Of a stretch of 58,290 nt of DNA, positions 33,480-41,870 are shown one piece after another. Each line of letters begins with the position of its first letter. Position 1 is the stretch's first letter. The notes under the pieces were generated by a model that saw only the letters and a program-made list of their open reading frames with translations, ran no database searches and had not been told where the DNA came from. The position numbers and the translations under genes are program-made. Where the stretch lies: contig NZ_CAKPTG010000017.1 in the NCBI RefSeq assembly GCF_934190775.1, positions 1-58,290 of the forward strand, in the 5' to 3' direction. This stretch comes from an uncultured Phascolarctobacterium sp. (GTDB lineage: Bacteria > Bacillota > Negativicutes > Acidaminococcales > Acidaminococcaceae).

Positions 33480-33842
33480 ATGTCACCCACCAGCTTATTG
33501 CGCGGTATTGCCTTTTTGCTGCTTTTGCAATGGGTATCCACGCTCATCATCAACGCCCTCGGCGTACCCTTTCCGCCCGCTCTTTTGGGAATGCTGATTT
33601 TAACGGCACTTCTCTGCGGCAACGTTATTCCGGCAAGCTCCATCGAGGGCATCTGCGATATCCTGATTTCCAAAATGGGCATGCTGTTTTTACCGGCAGG
33701 CGTCAGCGTTATATTATATGTAGATGTTATCAAAGCTGAGCTGCTGCCCATTACCGTTACCATTATCGTCTGCAGCATTGTTGTTTTGGCTGTCACAGCC
33801 TTCTTTATCGAAGCAATGCTTAAAGGAAAGGAGAGTCAATGA
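33480..33842 (+). CDS. lrgA: CidA/LrgA family holin-like protein
   Basis: A 120-residue membrane protein with four predicted segments. FLLLLQWVSTLIINALGVPFPPALLGMLIL and the LISKMGMLFLPAGVSVILYVDVI block are typical of LrgA/CidA. These proteins act with LrgB in overflow-metabolite transport and cell-lysis control. RBS GAGGAGG. Its stop overlaps the lrgB start by 4 bases. Confidence 0.88.
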   Translation: MSPTSLLRGIAFLLLLQWVSTLIINALGVPFPPALLGMLILTALLCGNVIPASSIEGICDILISKMGMLFLPAGVSVILYVDVIKAELLPITVTIIVCSIVVLAVTAFFIEAMLKGKESQ

Positions 33843-34555
33843 TGCTTTTTCCTGACGTTTTACTCAATTCACCGCTCTTCGGCATCGGTCTGACGGTTAT
33901 TCTGTACGCTATCAGCGAAATCATCATCGACCGCTTCAGTCTGAATATTATTCCGCCCTTCGTTATTGCCTGCCCTCTGGTCATCGCCGTCATCGTTCTG
34001 GCGCCAGGCGTAGAGTACAAGCAGTACGAAGCAGGTGCGGAATTCATTAACTTTCTTTTAGGACCGGCAACTATCGCTCTGGCCCTGCCTTTGTACAAGA
34101 ACCGTGAAATCATCATGGCTAAGGCCGGTGCTATTGTCGGCGGCGTTACACTGGCAACGCTTTCGGCTATCATAGTGGTTTACTTCTGCGGCAAGGCAAT
34201 GGGTACCAGCGAGCAGGTTCTGCTTTCGCTCATCCCCAAATCCATTACCACGCCAATCGCCATTGACGTTTCCAAAACCATCGGCGGCATTCCGGCATTG
34301 ACTACAGCTGCTGTTATCTTCACCGGCATGCTGGGTTCAACCTTTAATCACAAGCTGCTGCGTCTAATGGGAATCAAAAACCATTTGGCTGCCGGTCTCG
34401 CTATCGGCGCCTCCAGCCACGGCCTCGGCACCAGCGTCTGCGCCAATGTCAGCCCCGTGCAGCTGGCCATCGGCGGTGTAGCGATTGCCCTTACCGGCAT
34501 CAGCACCTCTATATTGGCACCGCTTTTATTGCCGATTTTAAAAAGCATCTTGTAA
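33839..34555 (+). CDS. lrgB: LrgB family membrane protein
   Basis: A 238-residue polytopic membrane protein. PLFGIGLTVILYAISEII, LLGPATIALALPLYKNREII, the LIPKSITTPIAIDVSKTIGGIPALTTA signature and GIASSHGLGT-like ASSHGLGTSVC are seen. It partners LrgA. The bacterial pair is linked to murein hydrolase export or, in recent work, to pyruvate uptake. It ends in a terminator. Confidence 0.92.
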   Translation: MMLFPDVLLNSPLFGIGLTVILYAISEIIIDRFSLNIIPPFVIACPLVIAVIVLAPGVEYKQYEAGAEFINFLLGPATIALALPLYKNREIIMAKAGAIVGGVTLATLSAIIVVYFCGKAMGTSEQVLLSLIPKSITTPIAIDVSKTIGGIPALTTAAVIFTGMLGSTFNHKLLRLMGIKNHLAAGLAIGASSHGLGTSVCANVSPVQLAIGGVAIALTGISTSILAPLLLPILKSIL

Positions 34556-34566
34556 GCAGATAAAGC

Positions 34567-34617
34567 AAAAGCCCAAATTCTCACATACATTTCATGTGGG
34601 AATTCGGGCTTTTTTTG
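34567..34617. terminator. Terminator after lrgAB
   Basis: AAAGCCC-AATTCTCACAT pairs with ATGTGGGAATT-GGGCTTT (two mismatches), followed by TTTTTTT rightwards; it can also act leftwards for the gene at 34621. Confidence 0.8.
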
Positions 34618-34620
34618 TTT

Positions 34621-34881
34621 TTAGAGATGCGGAATAATCCCGCGCAGCTCGGAAAAGATTACTGCTGCCTTATCCGCAGGATACACGCTGCACGGCAGCT
34701 GCCGCAGATCCTCCGTACGCCAGCCTTTATTTTCTTCTGACAGCTTGACCAGCGCTTCTTCCAAATCATGCGCTAGCACAACAGCAATCGCATCGAGATA
34801 AAATTCGCTGTTGACGCAGGGCTCATCAATCATACTGTGGCTGTGATATGTTTTGTTGTGTCGCCAAACGTAAATATTCAT
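34621..34881 (-). CDS. Small hypothetical protein
   Basis: An 86-residue protein I do not recognise. It begins MNIYVWRHNKTYHSHSMIDE, a beta-hairpin with several His residues, then DAIAVVLAHDLEEALVKLSEE, a helical stretch that resembles small DUF proteins of Firmicutes, and ends with ADKAAVIFSELRGIIPHL. RBS GGAGGGATACTGC is strong, so it is probably translated. No signal peptide. It lies alone between two terminators. Confidence 0.65.
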   Translation of the reverse strand: MNIYVWRHNKTYHSHSMIDEPCVNSEFYLDAIAVVLAHDLEEALVKLSEENKGWRTEDLRQLPCSVYPADKAAVIFSELRGIIPHL

Positions 34882-34971
34882 GCAGTATCCCTCCGTTCAT
34901 GGTGATATTTGTTTAATTCTTGGGAGGGAGCGGTTTTTCCTGCTTAAAGGTCCAAAAAGTCGAAACTCCGT

Positions 34972-35006
34972 AAAAAAGGACTACCACGCTAAGCATGATA
35001 GTCCTT
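34972..35006 (-). terminator. Terminator of the metF-metH operon
   Basis: AAGGACTATCATGC pairs with GCGTGGTAGTCCTT (minus strand), followed by TTTTTT. Confidence 0.8.
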
Positions 35007-35022
35007 AAATCACCTATATAAT

Positions 35023-37380
35023 TTATTTGCCTAAGATCTCGTTGACGTAATTTACCGCACTGACAGCGTTCGGCGCATAATGCTCAGCACCGATAGTATC
35101 AGCGTATTCCTGCGTGAGCACTGCACCGCCGACAACAACCTGACAGTCACATTCATTATGCAACGCAGCAATAGTTTCTTCCATTGCGCCTACGGTTGTG
35201 GTCATCAATGCAGATAAGCCGACAACCTTGGCATCTGTTTTCTTGGCTGCCTCTACAACTGCTTCCACAGGCACATCCTTGCCCAAGTCAAGCACGCGAT
35301 AGCCGTAGTTTTCCAGCAGCACCTTAACAATGTTTTTGCCGATATCGTGGATATCGCCATGGACAGTAGCGATAATCACTGTTTCTCCCTGCGTTTCGCC
35401 CACGCCGACAGCCTCACGGATAACCTCAAAGGCTGCCTTCGCCGCATCCGCGCTCATCAGCAGCTGCGGCAGGAAGAGAGTTTTCTTTTCAAAGCCATGA
35501 CCGACAAAATCAAGCGCCGGAATCATATACTTGTTGATGATATCCAAAGGCTTTTCGCTTTCCAGAGCCTTGGCTGCTGCCTGACGCGCAGGTCCCTGCA
35601 GTCCTTTGACAATGGCATCGTAAAGTCCCATTTCGCTTACTGTTGTTGCCGCAGCCTTCGGCGCATCAGCATAATGCTGCACGTATTCCTTGCAGCCCTC
35701 GTCATAGCCTGCCAGTGCACGATAACCGTAATAAGCATCCATCATCGGCTTGCTCTGCGGATTGATGATGCCGCAGGAAAGACCTGCTGCCATCGCCATG
35801 CTGAAGAAGGTGCTGTTGACAGCATCACGTCCGGGCAGACCGAAGGAAATATTGGAAACACCCATAACGGTGTTAATACCACGCGCCTTCATTGTGCGGA
35901 TAACCTCACAGGCAATCGCCGCGTTATCGGCACCGGTGGAAATAGTCAGTGCCAGCGGGTCTACAACTATATTGCGGCTTTCAATACCGTATTCGGCGGC
36001 ACGGGCGATAATTTTTTCGGCCACGGCAATACGTCCTGCTGCTGTAGCGGGAATACCGCTGTCATCAAGGCACAGTGCAACCAGCACAGCGCCGTATTTT
36101 TTAGCCAGCGGCAGTACATGCTGCAGGCTGTCCTCCTTGCCGTTGACGGAATTAAGCATCGGCTTGCCGTTATAGAGGCGCAACGCTCTTTCCATTGCTT
36201 CGTAATTAGATGTATCAATCTGCAGCGGCGTATCGGTAATTGCCTGCAGCGCCGGCACAGCCTTCGCAGCCATTGCCGCTTCGTCAATGCCCGGCGTACC
36301 AACGTTAACGTCCAGAATCTGCGCACCTACGCCAATCTGCTCCAGACCGAGGCGGCACACATAATCAAGGTCGCTGTTGACCAATGCTTCCTTCAAACGC
36401 TTTTTGCCGGTAGGATTGATGCGTTCGCCGATAATTATAGGACCTTCGCCCAAGTGCACGGCCTTACCGTAGGAGGATACCGCAGTCAGACGGCAATCAC
36501 GCGTACCACCCGGCTGCAAAGTTTTGCATTTGGCAATCATCTGCGCAATATGCTCCGGCGTTGTACCGCAGCAGCCGCCGACGATGCTTGCGCCCTTGCC
36601 TGCGAGCTCGTACATCAGCTCTGCATATTCCTCGGGGCCGACATCAAAGCAGGTTTTGCCGTCACGCTGTACCGGCAGTCCGGCATTCGGATTGATAATC
36701 AGCGGCAGGCTGGTTGCTGCCAGCATCTGCGGGAACAGCTTACCCACCTGCACCGGTCCCAGACCGCAGTTAAAGCCGATGGCATCTACGCCCAGACCTT
36801 CGCACATCAAAGCGGCAGCCTCAACCGTGGCACCGGTCAACAGCTTGCCATCCTCGTCAAAGGTCATGGTTACGCAAATCGGCAAATCACAGTTTTCCTT
36901 AGATGCCAAAACCGCAGCCTTAATTTCATAGGTGTCGCTCATCGTTTCGATAAGAATCAGATCCGCACCGGCAGCAGCACCATAACGCACCATTTCGCCG
37001 TAGGCTTCTACTGCCTTTTCAAAAGGCAAATCGCCATAAGGAGCCAACAGCTTGCCTGTCGGTCCCAAATTCAGCGCAACAAATTTATTTTCCCTGCCAC
37101 TGCAGGCCTTCTTGGCAATCGCCACAGCCGCTTCGATGGTTTCCTTGCAATCCAGGCCGGAGCCTGCCAGCTTCAACGGATTAGCACCGAAGGTATTGGA
37201 TTTTACGATATTGGAGCCTACATCAAGATAACTGCGATGTACAGCCTCTACAATATCGGGGTGTGTAAAATTCCAGCTTTCGGGCAGTTCACCCGGCTGC
37301 AGGCCGCGTGCCTGCAGCTGTGTGCCGGTGGCACCATCAAAGAACAGCATTTGCTTTCCTAACAATTCCTTAAAATTCAT
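35023..37380 (-). CDS. metH: Cobalamin-dependent methionine synthase, lacking the reactivation domain
   Basis: A 785-residue enzyme moving the methyl group of methyl-THF to homocysteine through cobalamin. Modules in order: homocysteine domain (LFFDGATGTQLQARG; zinc Cys in FNCGLGP and GGCCGTTPEH), pterin domain (GEGPIIIGERINPTGKKR), cap, and B12 domain (VHGDIHDIGKNIVKVLL with the axial His). It stops after the B12 domain; the SAM-binding reactivation domain of the 1200-residue E. coli type is absent. That function is supplied by the next gene upstream, 16 bases away. Confidence 0.94.
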   Translation of the reverse strand: MNFKELLGKQMLFFDGATGTQLQARGLQPGELPESWNFTHPDIVEAVHRSYLDVGSNIVKSNTFGANPLKLAGSGLDCKETIEAAVAIAKKACSGRENKFVALNLGPTGKLLAPYGDLPFEKAVEAYGEMVRYGAAAGADLILIETMSDTYEIKAAVLASKENCDLPICVTMTFDEDGKLLTGATVEAAALMCEGLGVDAIGFNCGLGPVQVGKLFPQMLAATSLPLIINPNAGLPVQRDGKTCFDVGPEEYAELMYELAGKGASIVGGCCGTTPEHIAQMIAKCKTLQPGGTRDCRLTAVSSYGKAVHLGEGPIIIGERINPTGKKRLKEALVNSDLDYVCRLGLEQIGVGAQILDVNVGTPGIDEAAMAAKAVPALQAITDTPLQIDTSNYEAMERALRLYNGKPMLNSVNGKEDSLQHVLPLAKKYGAVLVALCLDDSGIPATAAGRIAVAEKIIARAAEYGIESRNIVVDPLALTISTGADNAAIACEVIRTMKARGINTVMGVSNISFGLPGRDAVNSTFFSMAMAAGLSCGIINPQSKPMMDAYYGYRALAGYDEGCKEYVQHYADAPKAAATTVSEMGLYDAIVKGLQGPARQAAAKALESEKPLDIINKYMIPALDFVGHGFEKKTLFLPQLLMSADAAKAAFEVIREAVGVGETQGETVIIATVHGDIHDIGKNIVKVLLENYGYRVLDLGKDVPVEAVVEAAKKTDAKVVGLSALMTTTVGAMEETIAALHNECDCQVVVGGAVLTQEYADTIGAEHYAPNAVSAVNYVNEILGK

Positions 37381-37396
37381 AAATTAAATCTTCTCC

Positions 37397-38035
37397 TCAA
37401 ACTTTCTTAATATCAGTATCTCTGTAAGGACAGTTTATATTACTGCAGGTCATACATTTATTCTGCACGCAGGCAGCATCTTCCGATAAGCCGATGATTG
37501 CCGTCACCGACTTCGACGGAGCCATCATCAGTCCGTCCGTCAGCGTCAGGCCGATGCGTTTAGCACAGTTCAGCACTGCGAACAGCTGACGCTGCTCCTC
37601 TAGCGGCCAATCACCATAACCCGGCGAAAAACGCGGACGCTGCAGCAGACCGCCGGTTTCAGCCTGCGCCTGCACCTCATCGCAATAGCTTTCAATCAGC
37701 GCCGCTGCCACGGCCTGAGCCGCCGCGCCTTCAGCAACGCTGATAAGTGCGAGGCGGCGGATGGCTGCGTCCACCCTGCTTCCGAGCGTTGCGCCCATCA
37801 GCAGCACCGTGTTGCATCCCTTTAAATGACGCGCCAGCGCACGCGAATGAAAGCGCACGCCGCAGTCCAGCGTTACGCCTGCCTCATCTGCCGTTATCGC
37901 ATGCTTTTGCAGGATATAACGCGCCTGCACCTCATTGCGCAGCTTCAGATAAACCGTATCCACTAAAATTTCTGCTGCCTTATCTCCTGGCTTGGCCCGC
38001 AGATAGCGCAGCGCTTCCTTTTGCTTAAATTCCAT
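37397..38035 (-). CDS. Stand-alone methionine synthase reactivation-domain protein
   Basis: A 212-residue protein of the B12-dependent methionine synthase activation-domain family. The hallmark SAM-binding segment RFSPGYGDWPLEEQRQL and SKSVTAIIGLSED are present. It should rebind cob(II)alamin MetH and remethylate it with SAM. The C-terminus adds four Cys (CVQNKCMTCSNINCPYR), a small iron-sulfur- or zinc-like knuckle seen in clostridial homologues. Lies between metF and metH in one transcript. Confidence 0.9.
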   Translation of the reverse strand: MEFKQKEALRYLRAKPGDKAAEILVDTVYLKLRNEVQARYILQKHAITADEAGVTLDCGVRFHSRALARHLKGCNTVLLMGATLGSRVDAAIRRLALISVAEGAAAQAVAAALIESYCDEVQAQAETGGLLQRPRFSPGYGDWPLEEQRQLFAVLNCAKRIGLTLTDGLMMAPSKSVTAIIGLSEDAACVQNKCMTCSNINCPYRDTDIKKV

Positions 38036-38070
38036 AACAACAACCTTAAATTCTGCGCCCTAGCGCAGGA

Positions 38071-38946
38071 CTATTTATCTACAATCTCTCCGAGATTATT
38101 CATAATACCGGCAAAAATTTCCGGCTTATTCATCGTATAGATATGTACATTGTCAAAACCGTTGGCAATCAAATCAATAATCTGACCGGTAGCATAAGCG
38201 ATACCTGCCTGCTTCAGTGCTTCCGGCTTATCGGCAAATTTTTCTACCATCGCACGGAACTGCGGCGGCAGCTTAGTACCGCTCAGCTGACAGATACGGA
38301 TAATCTGCTTGGCATTCGTCACCGGCATAATGCCCGGCACCACCGGCACATTGATGCCCGCACGCAGCAAGCGGAACATATAGTTGTACAAAATCGTATT
38401 ATCAAAAAACATCTGCGTCACTAAAAAGTCAACGCCGGCATCCACCTTATACTTGGTGTTTTCTATATCATTTTCCAGCGAGCCGGATTCGGGATGGCCT
38501 TCGGGATAAGCAGCGCCGCCGACGCAGAAATCGCCCTGCTGCTTCACAAAACGCATCAGCTCACTGGCATGGGCAAAGCTGCCGATTTCCTCACCCTGCA
38601 TATCTGCCGGTATATCGCCGCGCAGTGCCAGAATATTTTTTACGCCAAAGCCCTGCAGCTGTCCAAGTACCTCTGCCAGCTTTGCTTCATCAGCCTTTAC
38701 ACAAGTCAGATGAGCCAGAGCCGGCATGCCGTTATCCTCTACTTTTTTGGCCAGTGCTGCCGAATAGCCTACCGTGCTGCCGCCTGCGCCATAGGTGACG
38801 CTCATATAGGACGGCTTGCTGGCTGCAATTTTGTTGACAATCTCCAGACTGTTTTGCAGCTCTGCGCCCTGCTTAGGCGGAAACAGCTCGCATGACAGAT
38901 GAATTTTACCGTTTTTTAAGATATCAATTATTTTTTCCGATGTCAT
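38071..38946 (-). CDS. metF: Methylenetetrahydrofolate reductase
   Basis: A 291-residue TIM-barrel flavoenzyme reducing 5,10-methylene-THF to 5-methyl-THF, the substrate of MetH. HLSCELFPPKQG (catalytic Glu), SVTYGAGGSTVG, LTCVKADEAKLAEVL, LALRGDIPAD and DFLVTQMFFDN are family motifs. Length fits the bacterial enzyme. First gene of the metF-reactivase-metH operon, with its own promoter. Confidence 0.94.
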   Translation of the reverse strand: MTSEKIIDILKNGKIHLSCELFPPKQGAELQNSLEIVNKIAASKPSYMSVTYGAGGSTVGYSAALAKKVEDNGMPALAHLTCVKADEAKLAEVLGQLQGFGVKNILALRGDIPADMQGEEIGSFAHASELMRFVKQQGDFCVGGAAYPEGHPESGSLENDIENTKYKVDAGVDFLVTQMFFDNTILYNYMFRLLRAGINVPVVPGIMPVTNAKQIIRICQLSGTKLPPQFRAMVEKFADKPEALKQAGIAYATGQIIDLIANGFDNVHIYTMNKPEIFAGIMNNLGEIVDK

Positions 38947-38980
38947 AATTATCCCCCAAAATCAAAAGCATTCGTATGAC

Positions 38981-39009
38981 ATTTTAACAGTTAGCGACAT
39001 CTTTGGCAA
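38981..39009 (-). promoter_or_regulatory. Promoter of the metF-metH operon
   Basis: TTGCCA (39009-39004) and TAAAAT (38986-38981), 17-bp spacer. The leader of only about 30 nt leaves no room for a SAM or cobalamin riboswitch or T-box. Confidence 0.65.
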
Positions 39010-39076
39010 ACAAAAAGCAGAAAAAATTAACTGTCAGGCGATAAAACCTACCAAAATGATAAATATGTTACACACT

Positions 39077-39109
39077 AAAAATCCCGCAACCAAATAAGCT
39101 GCGGGAAGG
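39077..39109 (-). terminator. Terminator of the tRNA-Ser gene
   Basis: TCCCGCAGC pairs with GTTGCGGGA on the minus strand, followed by TTTTT. Confidence 0.8.
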
Positions 39110-39117
39110 AAATTCGT

Positions 39118-39208
39118 TGGCGGAGACGGTGGGATTCGAACCCACGTGCCGCGCAAACGGCAAACTGATTTCGAGTCAGCCGCGTTATGACCACTTCGCT
39201 ACGTCTCC
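39118..39208 (-). tRNA. tRNA-Ser (anticodon CGA)
   Basis: A 91-nt gene including an encoded CCA (39120-39118). Acceptor GGAGACG pairs with CGTCTCC, discriminator G. The anticodon arm CTGACTCGAAATCAG presents CGA, so it reads UCG. A long variable arm (GCCGTTTGCGCGGC) and GGTTCGAATCC T-arm identify a class II serine tRNA. Confidence 0.95.
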
Positions 39209-39253
39209 ATTATTCTGTTGTCACGAATATATTCGCATCAAGTTAACATTAAT

Positions 39254-39282
39254 ATTATATAAGAAAAATCCCGTCTTGGCAA
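39254..39282 (-). promoter_or_regulatory. Promoter of the tRNA-Ser gene
   Basis: TTGCCA (39282-39277) and TATAAT (39259-39254), 17-bp spacer, about 46 bases before the mature tRNA. Confidence 0.7.
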
Positions 39283-39295
39283 CCGCCTGCCGAAA

Positions 39296-39796
39296 TTATT
39301 CCTGCGGCGCACCGGCAACATCCTTGCGCTTCGCCTTGTTTTCCTGACGGCGACGACGGAAAAAGTCGCGCATCACCTGCGCGCATTCCTCCTCGCAGAT
39401 GCCGCTGACAACCTCCGCGCAGTGATTAAGATTAGGATTCGTAATAATATTAAAAATGGATTCCGCACCGCCGGCCTTCACATCGGGACAGCCGTAAACA
39501 ACGCGGTCGACACGGCCGTTGACAATGGCACCGCTACACATCGGGCAGGGCTCAACGGTAACGTACAGTGCACAACCGCTCAGCCGCCAGCGCCCCAGGC
39601 GCTCGCAGGCCTCACGGATGACAATGACCTCAGCGTGCGCCGTTGCGTCATGCCACGTTTCACGCATATTGTGCGCAGCGGCGATAACCTCGCCCGTTGT
39701 CATGTCCGCCAGCACCGCACCTATAGGAATTTCTCCCAGCTCTGCTGCTTTGCGTGCTTCAGCCAGCGCCAGCTGCATATACTTTTTATCGTCCAT
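39296..39796 (-). CDS. tadA: tRNA-specific adenosine-34 deaminase
   Basis: A 166-residue zinc deaminase making inosine at position 34 of tRNA-Arg(ACG). Zinc and catalytic residues are in DATAHAEVIVIREAC (HAE) and VEPCPMCSGAIVNGRV (PCxxC). GAVLADMTTGEVIAAAHN and the GGAESIFNIITNPNLNH stretch are also typical. The ATG at 39796 shares one base with the upstream ABC-F stop (TGATG), and GGAGGA sits 6 bases ahead. Confidence 0.94.
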   Translation of the reverse strand: MDDKKYMQLALAEARKAAELGEIPIGAVLADMTTGEVIAAAHNMRETWHDATAHAEVIVIREACERLGRWRLSGCALYVTVEPCPMCSGAIVNGRVDRVVYGCPDVKAGGAESIFNIITNPNLNHCAEVVSGICEEECAQVMRDFFRRRRQENKAKRKDVAGAPQE

Positions 39797-41742
39797 CAGG
39801 CATCCTCCGCCGCTTCCATCAGCAGCTCCCATTTTTCCATCAGCTCGGCAATGGTTTGCTCATATTCTTCATGCTCAGCTGCCATAGCCGCACTATGCTC
39901 GGGACTGGTGTGATTTGCCGGGTCCGCCATCTGCTTTTCCAAAAGGCCCATCATAGCCTCCTGCTCACGAATCTGCAGCTCTACCTTGGGCAGCAGCCGT
40001 GCAGCCTCGTCAGGACTGTAACGGCGCTTTTTATCATCCTGCTTTTTCGCTTTCACAGTGGTTGCGGCAGTCTGCTGCTGATTTTTAGCCTGTGCCTCCG
40101 CATAGGCCGCAGCCTTTTCTGCTTCCTCCTGTGCCTGCGCCAGAGCAGCAGCCTTTTTCTGCTTCTCTTCAAGATAAAAATCGTAATTGCCCTTATAGTC
40201 CTTAACCTCTAAATCTTCGATTTCCCAGATGCGATCGGCAACCTCGTTGACAAAATAACGGTCATGGCTTACTACCAGCACTGTGCCGTCAAAGGACTCC
40301 AACGCTGCCTCTACCGCTTCACGCGCCATAATATCCAGATGGTTTGTCGGTTCGTCCAGCACCAGACAGTTGGCGCCGTCCAGCACCAGCTTCAGCAGCA
40401 CGAGGCGTGCCTTCTGACCGCCGCTCAGCTCACCGATTTTCTTGAACACATCGTCACCGTGGAACAGCATACCGCCAAGCATCGAGCGTGTATGCTCTTC
40501 CGTAAAGCCGTATTCGACAACAAAGTTTTCCAGCAGCGTCTGCTCCGGGTTTAAGCGCTCATAGCTCTGTGAAAAATAACCGATCTGCACTCTGCTGCCA
40601 ATCTTGGCCTTGCCCTTCAGCGGTGCGATTTCACCCAAGATAGTACGCAGCAGCGTAGTCTTGCCGGTACCGTTGGCACCCAAAAGTGCAGCCTTTTCCC
40701 CGCGGCGCAGCGTAAGGTTAATGCCCTTGGCCAGTACCTTCTCGCCGTAGCCGATGGTCAGATCCTCCATAATCAGCACTCTGTCCGCACATTCGGCAGC
40801 AGGCGGCAAACGCAGCTCAAACTCTTCATGCTGCACCGGTGCGTCAATGCGCTCCAAACGGTCGAGCTGTGACTGACGGCCGCGCGCCATTTTGCTCTTG
40901 ATGCCTGCTTTGAATCGACGGATATAAGCCTCCGTGCGTGCGATATAATCCTGCTGCGCATTGTAGGCAGCAGTCAGCGTACTGCTCTGAATTGCCTTCT
41001 GCTCCAGATAGCGGCTGTAATTGCCCTTAAAGGATTGCAGCTTGCCGCCTTCCATCTCCAGAATGCGCATAGCGACATTATCGAGGAAGGCACGGTCATG
41101 GCTGACAACGAGCAGACCGCCCTTAAATTCCTGCAGATACTTTTCCAGCCACTGCGTCATTACAATATCCAGATGGTTTGTCGGTTCGTCCAGAATCATA
41201 AAGTCGGGATTGCGCACCAGTGCCGCCGCCAGCATCAGACGTGTTTTCTGACCGCCGCTCAGAGTTGCCGCATCATGCTGCCACCAATCCTCGGTGTAGC
41301 CAAGGCCGATAAGCACACGCTTAATACGGTTTTCGTAATTATAGCCGTCAATAAATTCATAGCGCTTAAGTACGCGTCCATATTCCTCCAGGCAGCTGTC
41401 GAGCTTTTCGCCCTGCAGTTTGCCGGAATCAGTCTCAAGCTGTGCCAGCTTTTGTCGCAGGCTGCCGATTTCCGGGCAGGCTGTCTGCATAAACTGCCAG
41501 ATAGTACCGCGGATATCGGTAAAGCCCTGCTGTACATAGCCCACGCTGATACCAGGTTCAAACTTCACCGCACCGCTGTCAACCCATTCAGGCTGCAGCA
41601 GACAGCGCAGCAGCGTCGTCTTGCCGCTGCCGTTGACGCCGACGAGGCCAACATGCTCTCCCTGCTCCACCATGAAGCTGACGTCTTTAAATATTTCATG
41701 AATGCCAAATGCTTTGGCGATTTTATCTACAACTAATTGCAT
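39796..41742 (-). CDS. ABC-F family ATPase
   Basis: A 648-residue soluble tandem ABC protein. Two ATPase domains carry VGVNGSGKTTLLRCLL and LLGANGTGKTTLLRTIL (Walker A), LSGGQKTRLMLAA and LSGGQKARLVLLK signatures, and DEPTNHLD twice. The inter-domain linker and a C-terminal coiled extension (about 540-645) are charged. No membrane partner, so a translation factor of the ABC-F class; resistance or a housekeeping role cannot be told apart by eye. The start at 41742 is chosen by AGGAGA spacing. Confidence 0.9.
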   Translation of the reverse strand: MQLVVDKIAKAFGIHEIFKDVSFMVEQGEHVGLVGVNGSGKTTLLRCLLQPEWVDSGAVKFEPGISVGYVQQGFTDIRGTIWQFMQTACPEIGSLRQKLAQLETDSGKLQGEKLDSCLEEYGRVLKRYEFIDGYNYENRIKRVLIGLGYTEDWWQHDAATLSGGQKTRLMLAAALVRNPDFMILDEPTNHLDIVMTQWLEKYLQEFKGGLLVVSHDRAFLDNVAMRILEMEGGKLQSFKGNYSRYLEQKAIQSSTLTAAYNAQQDYIARTEAYIRRFKAGIKSKMARGRQSQLDRLERIDAPVQHEEFELRLPPAAECADRVLIMEDLTIGYGEKVLAKGINLTLRRGEKAALLGANGTGKTTLLRTILGEIAPLKGKAKIGSRVQIGYFSQSYERLNPEQTLLENFVVEYGFTEEHTRSMLGGMLFHGDDVFKKIGELSGGQKARLVLLKLVLDGANCLVLDEPTNHLDIMAREAVEAALESFDGTVLVVSHDRYFVNEVADRIWEIEDLEVKDYKGNYDFYLEEKQKKAAALAQAQEEAEKAAAYAEAQAKNQQQTAATTVKAKKQDDKKRRYSPDEAARLLPKVELQIREQEAMMGLLEKQMADPANHTSPEHSAAMAAEHEEYEQTIAELMEKWELLMEAAEDA

Positions 41743-41764
41743 AACCATTCTCCTTTTAACAACT

Positions 41765-41793
41765 ATTATAACACCTTCCGGCATTATACTCAA
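41765..41793 (-). promoter_or_regulatory. Promoter of the ABC-F / tadA operon
   Basis: TTGAGT (41793-41788) and TATAAT (41770-41765), 17-bp spacer, with an extended TGT before the -10. Confidence 0.65.
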
Positions 41794-41831
41794 AAGGCTC
41801 TGCTATATTCTTATATTTTTATGCATTACAT

Positions 41832-41862
41832 AAAAAGAGGCTGCCGCATTGCGGCAACCTCC
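41832..41862 (-). terminator. Terminator of the APC permease gene
   Basis: AGGTTGCCGC pairs with GCGGCAGCCT around a 3-base loop, then CTTTTT (minus strand). Confidence 0.75.
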
Positions 41863-41870
41863 ATATACTT

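Noticed and set aside
33346..33597. Rightward frame upstream of lrgA (from 33346)
   Set aside because: Out of frame with lrgA, no RBS and no family features; a shadow of lrgA and its promoter.
38947..39076. SAM, cobalamin or T-box leader for the met operon
   Set aside because: The predicted promoter leaves about 30 nt of leader; no aptamer can fit.
39796..41742. ABC-F protein as an antibiotic-resistance gene
   Set aside because: Its operon with tadA and generic linker favour a housekeeping role; resistance subclass cannot be shown by eye.
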